Origin: Moraxellaceae bacterium | Lineage (GTDB): Bacteria; Pseudomonadota; Gammaproteobacteria; Pseudomonadales; Moraxellaceae | Assembly: GCA_024234595.1 (NCBI GenBank) | Contig: JACKNZ010000006.1 | Coordinates: forward strand, 124,001-188,000 | Reading direction: 5' to 3' | Length of the DNA: 64,000 nt | Shown here: piece after piece, positions 43,903-52,758 of the stretch | Layout of the letters: each line of letters starts with the position of its first letter | Position numbering within the stretch: position 1 is the stretch's first letter | Program-made: the position numbers and the translations under genes | Notes under the pieces: model-generated | The model's database searches: none | Seen by the model: only the letters and a program-made list of their open reading frames with translations | Told to the model about the DNA's origin: nothing

Positions 43903-44948
43903 AAAAACATACCCACCATTAACCAAACGATAGTGATTGGAACAACAATACGGATACTGACTCGCCACAGATTATAGCTAGCCTCACTCGAAAAATTGAG
44001 TGCCTTGCGAACATGGCTGATTTTGAGCATCCACCCTGTTAACACGGCAAAGCCCAACAAGCTCAGCCATACCACCGCTTTTAGTACCACATCAAAAACG
44101 ACATAAGGTGCAGCCGAAACAGTAATCGCACTGGCTAATAACACCCCACCCAAAGCTATCGGCTTTTTCCAACCCTTAGCTTGCAATTGTGCCCCTAAAG
44201 ACTCTGCACAGGCCGACAAGGCAAAAATCGCACATAAAAGATACATGACCAAATAGGTTTGACCTTGAGTTTGTCCTATCACAAGGGCTAACACACCGAC
44301 TACTGTTTGAGTTAACCACAGAGGCAATACTTGCGTAGATGCAGATGTTTGCGGAGCTTGTTGCATCAATAACCATGCATATACGCCCGATGCACTACAA
44401 GCACTGAGCAAAGCAACACCTGCGCCCAAACGCCATTCTTCGGGAGTAAGTAAGTTAAATTGCAAATTGAATGGTGTACCAATCGCATTAACCACTAAGG
44501 CTACGGGCACTAATATGCCAATATAAGGCAATAAACGGCGTGTGCCTACCCATGCAAAACCGACACTAAAAAACATCACTAAATAGGGCAATGCTTCTTT
44601 AAGTAAGGGACTGGCTTCTGTCCATGACACATTATGGCTAACATGATAACTGGCCTGCCCCATGATTAATGTTAAACCTAGCATGGCAAGAGGAACTAAC
44701 ACACGCCAAATGGTAGCAATATCGGCCTCACGTGTTATGGGTGCAATGCCTTCTAGGGGAAGTTGTTTGCTACGCCGCACAATTACCGCGTCAACAAACA
44801 CCAACGGTAAATTAGCAATCAGCATAAATAACAGCCACACAGGCACAAAACTGAGGTGTGATATATGTGCGCTTAGTCCAAAAGACTGCACCAGCGTTAG
44901 GGTAATAAGCGCGACCACACTCACAGCAGACAACGATGATTTACTCAT
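43899..44948 (-). CDS. Multi-pass inner-membrane protein, possibly sodium:neurotransmitter-symporter-like
   Basis: The 349 residues form about 10 hydrophobic helices. Resemblance to the NSS family is partial: VWLLFMLIANLPLVFVDAVIVRRSKQLP followed by IWRVLVPLAML recalls the TM1-TM3 region, and YNLWRVSIRIVVPITIVWLMV recalls the family's last helix. The usual GXGNXXRFP-like TM1 motif is not obvious and the protein is shorter than typical transporters. The substrate cannot be inferred. It is wedged between the dynamin-like gene and the rnfH-like gene, overlapping the latter by four bases. Confidence 0.5.
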   Translation of the reverse strand: MSKSSLSAVSVVALITLTLVQSFGLSAHISHLSFVPVWLLFMLIANLPLVFVDAVIVRRSKQLPLEGIAPITREADIATIWRVLVPLAMLGLTLIMGQASYHVSHNVSWTEASPLLKEALPYLVMFFSVGFAWVGTRRLLPYIGILVPVALVVNAIGTPFNLQFNLLTPEEWRLGAGVALLSACSASGVYAWLLMQQAPQTSASTQVLPLWLTQTVVGVLALVIGQTQGQTYLVMYLLCAIFALSACAESLGAQLQAKGWKKPIALGGVLLASAITVSAAPYVVFDVVLKAVVWLSLLGFAVLTGWMLKISHVRKALNFSSEASYNLWRVSIRIVVPITIVWLMVGMFL

Positions 44949-44951
44949 AAT

Positions 44952-46895
44952 CTAGCTTAATTCCACAGGTTGCAAACAGAAGGCGACTTCTTGCAAAAAG
45001 TCTTCTTGATGTTTTAATTCTTCGAGTTGATGTTTGATTTCTATAAGACGAGTGTCACGGGTAGCATCAATCATCTGCAAATGGTCTAAACGCTTGAGTT
45101 GGTCATCAATACGTTTTTTAGCTTCTAAGGTTTGTTGCATTAACGGCACAAGCACTTGCTTACACCAGCGTGCCGCTTCTTCACGCGCCTTTTCGTAAAC
45201 ATTACGCGCTTCTCGCGCTAAGGTATCAAAAAAATGCTCAAATACTTTTTCTTGATTAGACATTAAGTTACCAAAACGGTTTTTGTAGGGAGCTGCTTGT
45301 TTTTCGAGCTCAGTAAACTCATTGATATACTGTTCTATATCGACAATACCTTGACTAATTTGTAATTGTTGTTCGGTTTGCTGTATATAACGTTGATAAA
45401 TCTTTTTGGCGGTTTGTTCTGCGGCTTCCATCTCGTCACGCAAACGACGTAAATCTAACTTTAAGCCCTGAAAAAAGATAGCAATAGCGGCAGCAGCACC
45501 AAAAGCGACGGCATTAGTCATCGACTCTTTAGCTCGGTTAAAATGCCATTCTAATTTGTCTGCTCCCACTAATTCGTTAATGCGGCCTAAATGTTGCTCT
45601 AAAACCACTTTACCTTCTTGCAATACCACCAAACGCTGATTGTGTTTTTCTTGTTCTTTGCGTACTAATCGAGTTAAACCCACTAATTCAACTTCGACAT
45701 CTTTTTCGTTACGATTAAATAAGTCATGTTCTTTTTGTAAGGCTGCTCGTTTTTCGGTCAGCGTTTGCAAACTGGTATCGACAATTTCAATCACTTCTTT
45801 GAGCGTGACATTTTTGAGGGCTTTTTGCCGTGCCGTAATTACCGAAGTAGCTAAGGCTTCTTCTAAACTTGCCAAACGACTAGCCTGATATAGATTGTCA
45901 TCGTTGTACATAAAAGAGCGCGCCCCTTGACGCGCACTCAAGGGCAACACATTATCGGTAGGTAAATGTAATTGTTGTGCCGAAAATCGCACTAGACGAT
46001 TGAGTGCTTCTTGAACATCAATCGGATACAAAGCGTCTTCATCTTCTAATAAATCAATTTTGTTAATAATGCCATATAAAGCGGTATTGGAACGTGCTGC
46101 TAAATCTTTAATATGGTTATTCCATATCGCAAAGTCACTGGCCGTGACACCGCAATCGGCAGATAACACAAATAATAGAGCATGGGCTTCGGGTAAAAAG
46201 CTCAAGGTTAATTCTGGCTCTAAGCCCAAGGCATTTAAACCCGGCGTATCAATAATAGACAAACCCATACGCAACAACGGGTGGTCAATGTTAATCAAGG
46301 CGTGTCGCCAAGCTGGAATATGGACATAACCTGCTTTTTTGGAAGAAGATTCTAAAAACTGAATTTCAAAACCTAGGCTTTCGGCAACTTGTACTGTGAC
46401 TTCACGCGTTTTGGCGACTTCTTCAAAGGCACGCTGAATGGATTGGGTATTGCTTAAATCTAAATCTAAATGCGCCCAATGTTCTAATTGCCGACGATAG
46501 GAGGATAAAGCAATGGCACTACTGCGTGTTTGAATGGGGAGGAGTTTTATATAGGGCCCATTGGCTTGGGGATCATAAAACACCTCAGTCGGGCACATAG
46601 TAGTACGGCCAATACGCGTGGGAAACAAGCGCATTTTGTAATGCCGCCCCAATATTGCATTGATAAGCTCGGTTTTGCCGCGCGAAAACTCCCCCACAAA
46701 GGCCAATAAAATACGGTCAGTAGTAAAAGCCCGCAAGGCACGCGCCAAACGGTCATCTAAGTCCACCGAACTTAGCCCCTGCTCATGTAGCCATAAACGA
46801 TAACGCTTAATTTCACTGGCAATGGATAACTTCCACGCGCTAAAGGCTTGGATGCCCGTGAGGAGTTTATCTCCTGTACGCACAACTTGAGTCAC
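44952..46895 (-). CDS. Bacterial dynamin-like GTPase
   Basis: The protein has 647 residues. G1 is GEFSRGKT (68-75), the G2 Thr lies in RIGRTTMCPTE, G3 is DTPG (216-219) and G4 is NKID (278-281). Long helical stalk segments follow, with an Ala-rich hydrophobic stretch near 465-490 that could touch membrane. Bacterial dynamins remodel or protect membranes, and most come as tandem pairs; this one is single. It overlaps yggU by four bases, so it belongs to the proC/yggT operon. Confidence 0.88.
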   Translation of the reverse strand: MTQVVRTGDKLLTGIQAFSAWKLSIASEIKRYRLWLHEQGLSSVDLDDRLARALRAFTTDRILLAFVGEFSRGKTELINAILGRHYKMRLFPTRIGRTTMCPTEVFYDPQANGPYIKLLPIQTRSSAIALSSYRRQLEHWAHLDLDLSNTQSIQRAFEEVAKTREVTVQVAESLGFEIQFLESSSKKAGYVHIPAWRHALINIDHPLLRMGLSIIDTPGLNALGLEPELTLSFLPEAHALLFVLSADCGVTASDFAIWNNHIKDLAARSNTALYGIINKIDLLEDEDALYPIDVQEALNRLVRFSAQQLHLPTDNVLPLSARQGARSFMYNDDNLYQASRLASLEEALATSVITARQKALKNVTLKEVIEIVDTSLQTLTEKRAALQKEHDLFNRNEKDVEVELVGLTRLVRKEQEKHNQRLVVLQEGKVVLEQHLGRINELVGADKLEWHFNRAKESMTNAVAFGAAAAIAIFFQGLKLDLRRLRDEMEAAEQTAKKIYQRYIQQTEQQLQISQGIVDIEQYINEFTELEKQAAPYKNRFGNLMSNQEKVFEHFFDTLAREARNVYEKAREEAARWCKQVLVPLMQQTLEAKKRIDDQLKRLDHLQMIDATRDTRLIEIKHQLEELKHQEDFLQEVAFCLQPVELS

Positions 46896-47194
46896 GGATG
46901 AACTCCTTGCAATATTTTTATAATCGGTAACGGTAATGCTGTTACCTGTTTTATGAGTATTCGTTTGTGGCGACTGCTTTGTCCACTCAACAATACAACA
47001 GAGTGCCGCTTAACTGCAAAAATTTCGGCTAAAAAAGCACATAATGCCTCGTTGGCTTTGCCATCGACAGGGGGTGCTTGTAAACGCAGCTTGAGCGCGT
47101 CACCATACAAGCCTGTCCACTCGGTGCTTTTAGCATTAGGCTGAATATGCAAATTTAAAACATAGCCCTCTGCTGTCTGTTGCACAACATTCAC
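46892..47194 (-). CDS. DUF167/YggU family protein
   Basis: The 100 residues include the family core, LNLHIQPNAKSTEWTGLYGDALKLRLQAPPVDGKANEALCAFLAEIFAV, followed by VVLLSGQSSRHKRILI. It is a small alpha/beta protein of unknown role, usually downstream of yggT as here (gap of one base). It overlaps the dynamin-like start by four bases. Confidence 0.92.
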   Translation of the reverse strand: MNVVQQTAEGYVLNLHIQPNAKSTEWTGLYGDALKLRLQAPPVDGKANEALCAFLAEIFAVKRHSVVLLSGQSSRHKRILIKQVTALPLPIIKILQGVHP

Positions 47195-47195
47195 C

Positions 47196-47762
47196 TTATA
47201 TAAAGCCTACGAACTGTCTTGCCACTGTCCCTAATAAAATCTGTACCACTTGAATTGCCAAAAAAGCCACTATCGGGGACAAGTCTAAGCCTCCCATAGG
47301 CGGCAATATTTTTCTAAACGGTGCTAAAGCTGGCTCGGCAAGCTGTGCCACTAATGCACCAAAAGGGCTATAACCTGGACTAATCCAGCTTAAGACCACA
47401 CTCACCAACAGCAACCAAAAATAAAACTCGGTTGCCATATACAATAACTGAAATACGCCACCAAACAGCAGCACTAATGGTGACAAAGTGCCATGCCCCG
47501 ACAATACCGCTATTAGAGTCATATTGACCAATTGCAGCAAAAAAATTAACGCCAAGGCACTGATATTCCAACCTTTAACAACGGGCAATAATTGCTGCAT
47601 GGGTTTGAGCACAGGCGTAGTTACCTGCACAATCCACTGTGCAATCGGATTATAAAAGTCCGCTTGCACTAACTGAAGCAAAAAACGTACCCATAATATG
47701 CCGATAGCTAAGCTAAAAAAGGTGCTTATCAACAAATTAACAATTTGCGCTGTGGCACTCAT
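47196..47762 (-). CDS. YggT family integral membrane protein
   Basis: The 188 residues begin at ATG 47760-47762, overlapping the proC stop as ATGA. Two YggT repeats are visible, each with a membrane pair around NPIAQWIVQVTTPVLKPMQQLLP and GALVAQLAEPALAPFRKILPP. YggT proteins are implicated in osmotic or cell-envelope function. The order proC-yggT-yggU is widely conserved. Confidence 0.92.
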   Translation of the reverse strand: MSATAQIVNLLISTFFSLAIGILWVRFLLQLVQADFYNPIAQWIVQVTTPVLKPMQQLLPVVKGWNISALALIFLLQLVNMTLIAVLSGHGTLSPLVLLFGGVFQLLYMATEFYFWLLLVSVVLSWISPGYSPFGALVAQLAEPALAPFRKILPPMGGLDLSPIVAFLAIQVVQILLGTVARQFVGFI

Positions 47763-48583
47763 GCTGACTCCCCCAAAATACGCGCTAATTCTTGACCTTT
47801 TGCGGCACACGCCGTTAGAGCTTGATTAAATATCTGCTGCATATTTGCCGCCTCAAAAACAGCAATGGCTTGCTCGGTAGTGCCACCTTTGGAGGTCACT
47901 CGTTGCCTTAATACCGCAGGCGTTTCATCGGCCGTAATCGCCATTTGTGCCGCACCCAAAGCCGTTTGCAAGGTTAAGGCTCGCGCTGTTTTTTCGTCCA
48001 AGCCCAGTTGTTGTCCTGCCGCTATCATCGCTTCCATCACATAAAAAAAGTAGGCAGGCCCCGAACCCGACACTGCTGTAACGCTATCAATTAACGCTTC
48101 TTGATTAACCCAAAGACTCAAGCCTACCGCACCCAAAATGGTGTTTGCTTGCTGCTTTTGCTCATCACTGACGGCAGCGTTGGCATATAAGCCTGTTGCG
48201 CCTGTTTGTACCAATGCAGGGGTATTGGGCATGGCACGCACAATACTGTGATTGCCACCTAACCATGTATCGACACTATGACTCGCAATACCCGCAGCAA
48301 TCGAAATAATCAACGGCTTTTTTTGCTGTACATGATTGGCTAATGGCTCTAAGACTTGTTTCATAACTTGTGGTTTAACTGCCAATACCAGCACGTCACA
48401 ACGCTCAATAATATCCACATTATTAGCACTCACAAAAAGCCCTTTTTCTTTAAAGGCCTGTAGTTGCTGGACATTGGGGTCAGCAATACTGATGTGCTTG
48501 GGTGAAAAGCCTTGTGCCAATAAACCACCCACTAAGGCCGAAGCCATATTACCTGCACCAATAAAACCTATCATCATGGTCAT
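47759..48583 (-). CDS. proC: Pyrroline-5-carboxylate reductase
   Basis: The 274 residues run from ATG 48581-48583, eight bases after AGGA; a longer open frame overlaps yggS and is rejected. The NADPH fold is IGFIGAGNMASALVGGLL. The family signatures AMPNTPALVQTGATGLYAN and VSGSGPAYFFYVMEAM, then LTLQTALGAAQMA and VTSKGGTTEQAI, are present. It catalyses the last step of proline synthesis. Confidence 0.96.
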   Translation of the reverse strand: MTMMIGFIGAGNMASALVGGLLAQGFSPKHISIADPNVQQLQAFKEKGLFVSANNVDIIERCDVLVLAVKPQVMKQVLEPLANHVQQKKPLIISIAAGIASHSVDTWLGGNHSIVRAMPNTPALVQTGATGLYANAAVSDEQKQQANTILGAVGLSLWVNQEALIDSVTAVSGSGPAYFFYVMEAMIAAGQQLGLDEKTARALTLQTALGAAQMAITADETPAVLRQRVTSKGGTTEQAIAVFEAANMQQIFNQALTACAAKGQELARILGESA

Positions 48584-48602
48584 GTATGCTGTCCTATAAA
48601 AG

Positions 48603-49286
48603 CTAATTTCTTTGGCCAAAAATGGCCGTCCCCACACGCACAAGGGTACTACCTGCGGCAATGGCAGGCTCTAAATCATCTGACATCCCCATTGACAGTG
48701 TATCAAATACTTGCGGCGAGAGCTGTGGGATTGTAGCAAGCAAATGCTCTCTTAGTTGTGCTAATTGCATAAAGGCTTGATGATTTTGTGCCTGAGGAAT
48801 AATCATCAAACCGCGTAATACTAAGTTTGGCAAGGGCAGAATCGCCTTAATCAGCGTCGGTAGCTCCTCAACCGTGCAACCCGATTTGCTGTCTTGTTGA
48901 TCAATATTGACTTGCAAGCAAATTTGTAATGGCGGCAAGCCATTAGGTCGTTGCGCCGACAAGCGTTGAGCTATTTTGAGTCTATCGATACTGTGTACCC
49001 AAGCAAAATGCTGCGCTACTTCGGCAGTTTTATTGCTTTGTAACGCGCCAATTAAATGCCATGTTATCTGTAAATGAGCTAAAGCGTGTATTTTATCTAA
49101 GGCTTCTTGGACATAATTTTCGCCAAAATGACGCTGCCCTGCTTTATAGGCAGTGTGTATTGCCTCTATAGCCTGTTTCTTACTTACCGCTAACAATGTC
49201 ACTTCATCTTGTTTTCGGCCACATTGGTCGCACGCTTGTGCTATTCTGCTTAGAACTTGTTGCAATTGTGATGAAATTTCTTGCAT
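48603..49286 (-). CDS. yggS: PLP homeostasis protein YggS (PLPBP family)
   Basis: The 227-residue fold-III PLP-binding barrel has LLAVSKKQ with the PLP lysine, GQRHFGENYVQEALDK, WHLIGALQSNK, CLQVNIDQQDSKSG, LRGLMIIP, LSMGMSDDLEPAIAAGSTLVRVGTAIFG. The family buffers pyridoxal phosphate and has no known catalysis. Divergent from pilT and directly upstream of proC, the usual order. Confidence 0.95.
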   Translation of the reverse strand: MQEISSQLQQVLSRIAQACDQCGRKQDEVTLLAVSKKQAIEAIHTAYKAGQRHFGENYVQEALDKIHALAHLQITWHLIGALQSNKTAEVAQHFAWVHSIDRLKIAQRLSAQRPNGLPPLQICLQVNIDQQDSKSGCTVEELPTLIKAILPLPNLVLRGLMIIPQAQNHQAFMQLAQLREHLLATIPQLSPQVFDTLSMGMSDDLEPAIAAGSTLVRVGTAIFGQRN

Positions 49287-49442
49287 TCTTAACCTTTATC
49301 AGTCAAAAAATTGCGCTACTATTGAAAACAAGCGCAATCCTACGATTGTGTTAGCCACAAAACAACCTAAACTAGAACTTAGGCACAACCTCAACACATA
49401 AGTACTAGCAATTATCCTTAAAAATACAGCTTGGAGTTTACA

Positions 49443-50477
49443 ATGGATATTACCGAATTATTGGCCTTCTCTGCTAAAAATGGCGCATCTGACTTACATC
49501 TTTCTGCTGGTTTACCGCCAATGATTCGTGTCGATGGCGAAGTACGTCGTATTAACTTACCTGCGATGGAACACAAAGACGTACACCGCTTAGTTTACGA
49601 TATTATGAACGACAAACAACGTCGTGATTATGAAGAATTTTGGGAAACCGACTTTTCGTTTGAAATTCCTGGTGTATCGCGCTTTCGTGTTAATGCGTTT
49701 AACCAAAACCGTGGTGCAGGCGCGGTATTTCGTACCATTCCCTCCAAAGTATTAAGCATGGATGACTTGGGCATGGGTAAAGTGTTTAAAGATATTAGTG
49801 AATATCCGCGTGGTATTGTCTTGGTGACAGGCCCTACAGGGTCGGGCAAATCCACTACTTTAGCGGCGATGATTGACTACATTAACACCAATCGTTTTGA
49901 TCATATTTTGACGGTAGAAGACCCGATTGAATTTGTGCATCAGTCCAAAAAATGCCTTATCAATCAACGTGAAGTCCACCGTGACACTCGAGGCTTTAAC
50001 GAAGCACTACGCTCGGCATTGCGTGAAGACCCTGACGTGATTTTGGTGGGTGAGATGCGTGACTTAGAAACCATTCGCTTGGCCTTGTCTGCCGCCGAAA
50101 CAGGTCACTTAGTGTTTGGCACTTTGCACACCACTTCTGCCGCTAAAACCATTGACCGTGTGGTGGATGTGTTTCCTGCCGAAGAAAAAGAAATGGTACG
50201 CGCGATGTTATCAGAATCTTTGCAAGCCGTTATCTCACAAACTTTGTTAAAGAAAAATGGTGGTGGCCGTGTGGCAGCACACGAAATTATGATTGGCACA
50301 CCTGCGATTCGTAACTTAATCCGCGAAAATAAAGTCGCGCAAATGTATTCAGCCATTCAAACAGGTGCTGGTATTGGTATGCAAACCCTTGACCAATGCC
50401 TCAAAAACCTTGTTAACAAAGGCTTGATTTCTCCCGCTGTGGCACGTTCAGCCGCAAAAATCCCCGAAAATTTCTAA
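49443..50477 (+). CDS. pilT: Type IV pilus retraction ATPase PilT
   Basis: The 344 residues start at ATG 49443, seven bases after GGAG. The N-terminal domain MDITELLAFSAKNGASDLHLSAGLPPMIRVDGEVRRI is typical. Walker A is VTGPTGSGKSTT, the Asp box contains ILTVEDPIEF, and Walker B is VILVGEMRDLETI. The C-terminal TPAIRNLIRE motif needed for retraction is present. It depolymerises pili, driving twitching motility and DNA uptake. pilU follows after 12 bases. Confidence 0.97.
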   Translation: MDITELLAFSAKNGASDLHLSAGLPPMIRVDGEVRRINLPAMEHKDVHRLVYDIMNDKQRRDYEEFWETDFSFEIPGVSRFRVNAFNQNRGAGAVFRTIPSKVLSMDDLGMGKVFKDISEYPRGIVLVTGPTGSGKSTTLAAMIDYINTNRFDHILTVEDPIEFVHQSKKCLINQREVHRDTRGFNEALRSALREDPDVILVGEMRDLETIRLALSAAETGHLVFGTLHTTSAAKTIDRVVDVFPAEEKEMVRAMLSESLQAVISQTLLKKNGGGRVAAHEIMIGTPAIRNLIRENKVAQMYSAIQTGAGIGMQTLDQCLKNLVNKGLISPAVARSAAKIPENF

Positions 50478-50489
50478 TGGAGGTGTATT

Positions 50490-51611
50490 GTGGAATTTGA
50501 AGACCTCTTAAAACTGATGGTGGAAAAAGGCGGCTCTGATATGTTTATCACCGCTGGTGTGCCGCCATCGGTCAAACTCAATGGCAAAATCGTGCCCATT
50601 ACCAAATCACCCCTTAGCCCCGACATGGCGCGCGAGGTGGTGATGAGTATTATGAGTGAAGACCAACGGCTGGAGTTTCAACGTACCAAAGAATGTAACT
50701 TTGCGATTTCGGCACGCGGTGTCGGCCGTTTTAGGGTCAGTGCCTATTACCAACGCAACCTTGCTGGCATGGTGTTACGTCGTATCGAAACCACCATTCC
50801 AACTGTCGATGACCTCAAATTGCCCGAAATTATTAAAGATTTGGCCATGACCAAACGTGGCATTATTATGTTTGTGGGTGCAACGGGTACAGGTAAATCG
50901 ACGTCTTTAGCGGCAATGATTGGCCATCGTAACGCTAACAGCCGTGGTCATATTATTACCATCGAAGACCCGATTGAGTTTTTGCATTCTCATCAAGGCT
51001 GTATTGTCACCCAGCGTGAAGTCGGTTTGGACACCGAGTCCTTTGAAATTGCCCTTAAAAACACCTTACGCCAAGCACCCGATGTGATTTTGATTGGTGA
51101 GATTCGTACCCGTGAAGTCATGGACTTTGCCATTGCCTTTGCCGAAACAGGTCACTTAGTATTGGCGACTCTGCACGCCAACAACGCCAACCAAGCCCTT
51201 GACCGTATTATTCACTTCTTTCCTGCCGACCGTCATAGTCAATTATTTATGGACTTGTCGCTAAACCTACGCGGTATTGTAGCGCAACAATTAGTACCAA
51301 CCCCTGACGGCAAAGCGCGACGTGCTTGTATTGAAGTATTGCTTAATACGCCATTGATTAGTGATTATGTGCGTAAAGGCGAAGTGCATATGCTCAAAGA
51401 ACTGATGAAAAAATCGCGCGAGTTGGGGATGCAAACTTTTGACCAAGCCTTGTTTGATTTGTACAGCGCAGGTGAAATTACCTATGAAGATGCATTAAAA
51501 CATGCTGATTCACCCAATGACTTGCGTTTGATGATTAAATTGGGTAATACAGGTGATTCGCGTTATTTAGACCAAGCGACTCGTGGTTTGAGTATTCAAG
51601 GTTCAGAGTAA
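50490..51611 (+). CDS. pilU: Type IV pilus retraction ATPase PilU
   Basis: The 373-residue PilT paralogue starts at GTG after GGAGG. Walker A is FVGATGTGKSTS, then IITIEDPIEF, Walker B VILIGEIRTREVM, and the His box GHLVLATLHANNANQALDRIIHFFP. The longer C-terminus is typical of PilU, which assists PilT in retraction. The pilT-pilU pair is standard in Pseudomonadales. Confidence 0.96.
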   Translation: MEFEDLLKLMVEKGGSDMFITAGVPPSVKLNGKIVPITKSPLSPDMAREVVMSIMSEDQRLEFQRTKECNFAISARGVGRFRVSAYYQRNLAGMVLRRIETTIPTVDDLKLPEIIKDLAMTKRGIIMFVGATGTGKSTSLAAMIGHRNANSRGHIITIEDPIEFLHSHQGCIVTQREVGLDTESFEIALKNTLRQAPDVILIGEIRTREVMDFAIAFAETGHLVLATLHANNANQALDRIIHFFPADRHSQLFMDLSLNLRGIVAQQLVPTPDGKARRACIEVLLNTPLISDYVRKGEVHMLKELMKKSRELGMQTFDQALFDLYSAGEITYEDALKHADSPNDLRLMIKLGNTGDSRYLDQATRGLSIQGSE

Positions 51612-51626
51612 CGTTGAGTTGTTGGG

Positions 51627-51657
51627 GGGCATTACGCTATCGCTAATGCACCCTACG
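51627..51657. repeat. Dispersed palindromic repeat after pilU
   Basis: GGGCATTA (51627-51634) and TAATGCACCC (51644-51653) bracket CGCTATCGC, followed by TACG. It may help end the pilTU transcript. A related palindrome is at 36801-36818. Confidence 0.65.
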
Positions 51658-51665
51658 TCTAAAAT

Positions 51666-51696
51666 CCCGTGTTACGTTACACTTCACACGGGCTAC
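51666..51696. repeat. Second dispersed palindrome after pilU
   Basis: CCCGTGT (51666-51672) pairs with ACACGGG (51686-51692), followed by CTAC. It has the same architecture and spacing as the copy at 43552-43582. Confidence 0.65.
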
Positions 51697-51762
51697 CGAA
51701 CTTAGCCAACGAAAAAATGCTCCTTGAGTGGAGTCGAAAGGCGCACTTAAAAAGATTAACAT

Positions 51763-51999
51763 CTACTCTTTTGGCTGTTGAATTTTCAAAAAAATCGCCT
51801 CAATTTGCTCGGCACTCGGCTCGTTTTCTGTTAGCGGAATGTTCGTACTGACGACTTGCGTAAGACGCAACTGTTTGAGATAACGCCGACAATTACGGCA
51901 CAAGCTTAAATGCACTCTAAAGCCAACTCGTTGCCACGTTGTCATTTCATTGGCAAGATACGCATCTGCTTGCTCTAATACATCACGACATTTTAACAT
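51763..51999 (-). CDS. Zinc-finger anti-sigma factor (zf-HC2 type)
   Basis: The 78 residues carry an HxxxCxxC motif, HLSLCRNC (about 30-37), preceded by CRDVLEQADAYLANEMTTWQRVGFRVH. This is the zinc-binding anti-sigma domain. There is no membrane helix, so it is a soluble ZAS-type regulator, perhaps redox sensing. It overlaps the sigma gene by seven bases, the usual pairing. It probably sequesters the upstream sigma factor. Confidence 0.82.
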   Translation of the reverse strand: MLKCRDVLEQADAYLANEMTTWQRVGFRVHLSLCRNCRRYLKQLRLTQVVSTNIPLTENEPSAEQIEAIFLKIQQPKE

Positions 52000-52595
52000 G
52001 GTAAACCTTCTTCATACTGGTTAATGACCGCCAACAATTTTAAACGCGCTCGATGCAATAACACGCGCACATTGGCCTCACTCAAGCGTAAATCTTCAGC
52101 AATCTCTTTAAACGATAAATCCGATTTATCACGCAGCAACCACACCAAACGCTGCGCTTCTGGCAATTGGTTAACTGCTTTCTGTAAAATATCAGCCAAT
52201 TCTTGCCGACTCAAAATATCATCTGGAGTCTCGGCTTGCCAATTTGCTAAGGGCTGACTCCAATGGCCACTGTTGTCGAACCTCTCTAGCAAGGGAGTTC
52301 CGTCATCGTTTTCTGCCTCTAATGACAGCGCAAAGCGCGTTTTTTCGTAACGACACTTGGCATAAGCGGCGTTAATCACAATGCGTGTTAACCATGTACC
52401 TAAGGCAGCACGCCCTTCAAATTTAGGCAAAGCTTTAAAGGCCAACAACCATGCTTCTTGCACAACATCTTCGGCTGCATCCCCCACAATCGCCCTAGCC
52501 ACACTCACTAAACGGCCATGATGGCATTGCACCCATTGTTTACACGCCACAGGGTCACGACTTAATAATTTAGCAACTAATGCTTGCTCATCCAT
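51993..52595 (-). CDS. ECF RNA polymerase sigma factor
   Basis: The protein has 200 residues. Region 2 includes RLVSVARAIVGDAAEDVVQEAWLLAFKALPKFEGRAALGTWLTRIVINAAYAKCR. Region 4 includes LPEAQRLVWLLRDKSDLSFKEIAEDLRLSEANVRVLLHRARLKL. A linker of about 50 residues separates them. It is in an operon with the anti-sigma factor. It is divergent from the small DUF11-like gene, whose promoter could be one of its targets, though no matching promoter pair was proven. Confidence 0.93.
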   Translation of the reverse strand: MDEQALVAKLLSRDPVACKQWVQCHHGRLVSVARAIVGDAAEDVVQEAWLLAFKALPKFEGRAALGTWLTRIVINAAYAKCRYEKTRFALSLEAENDDGTPLLERFDNSGHWSQPLANWQAETPDDILSRQELADILQKAVNQLPEAQRLVWLLRDKSDLSFKEIAEDLRLSEANVRVLLHRARLKLLAVINQYEEGLPC

Positions 52596-52758
52596 ATTAT
52601 GTCAAACCTAGTTAATCAAAAGGCAACAATATAAAGCATTGATGATTGAGAGCAAGGCATTTTTAGTTTAGATACTTTTTTAAACAACTTTGTTACAGCA
52701 AATATGAGATACTTTTAAGACTTATCTCGAAATAATCATCCATTTGAGAAAGCTCACA

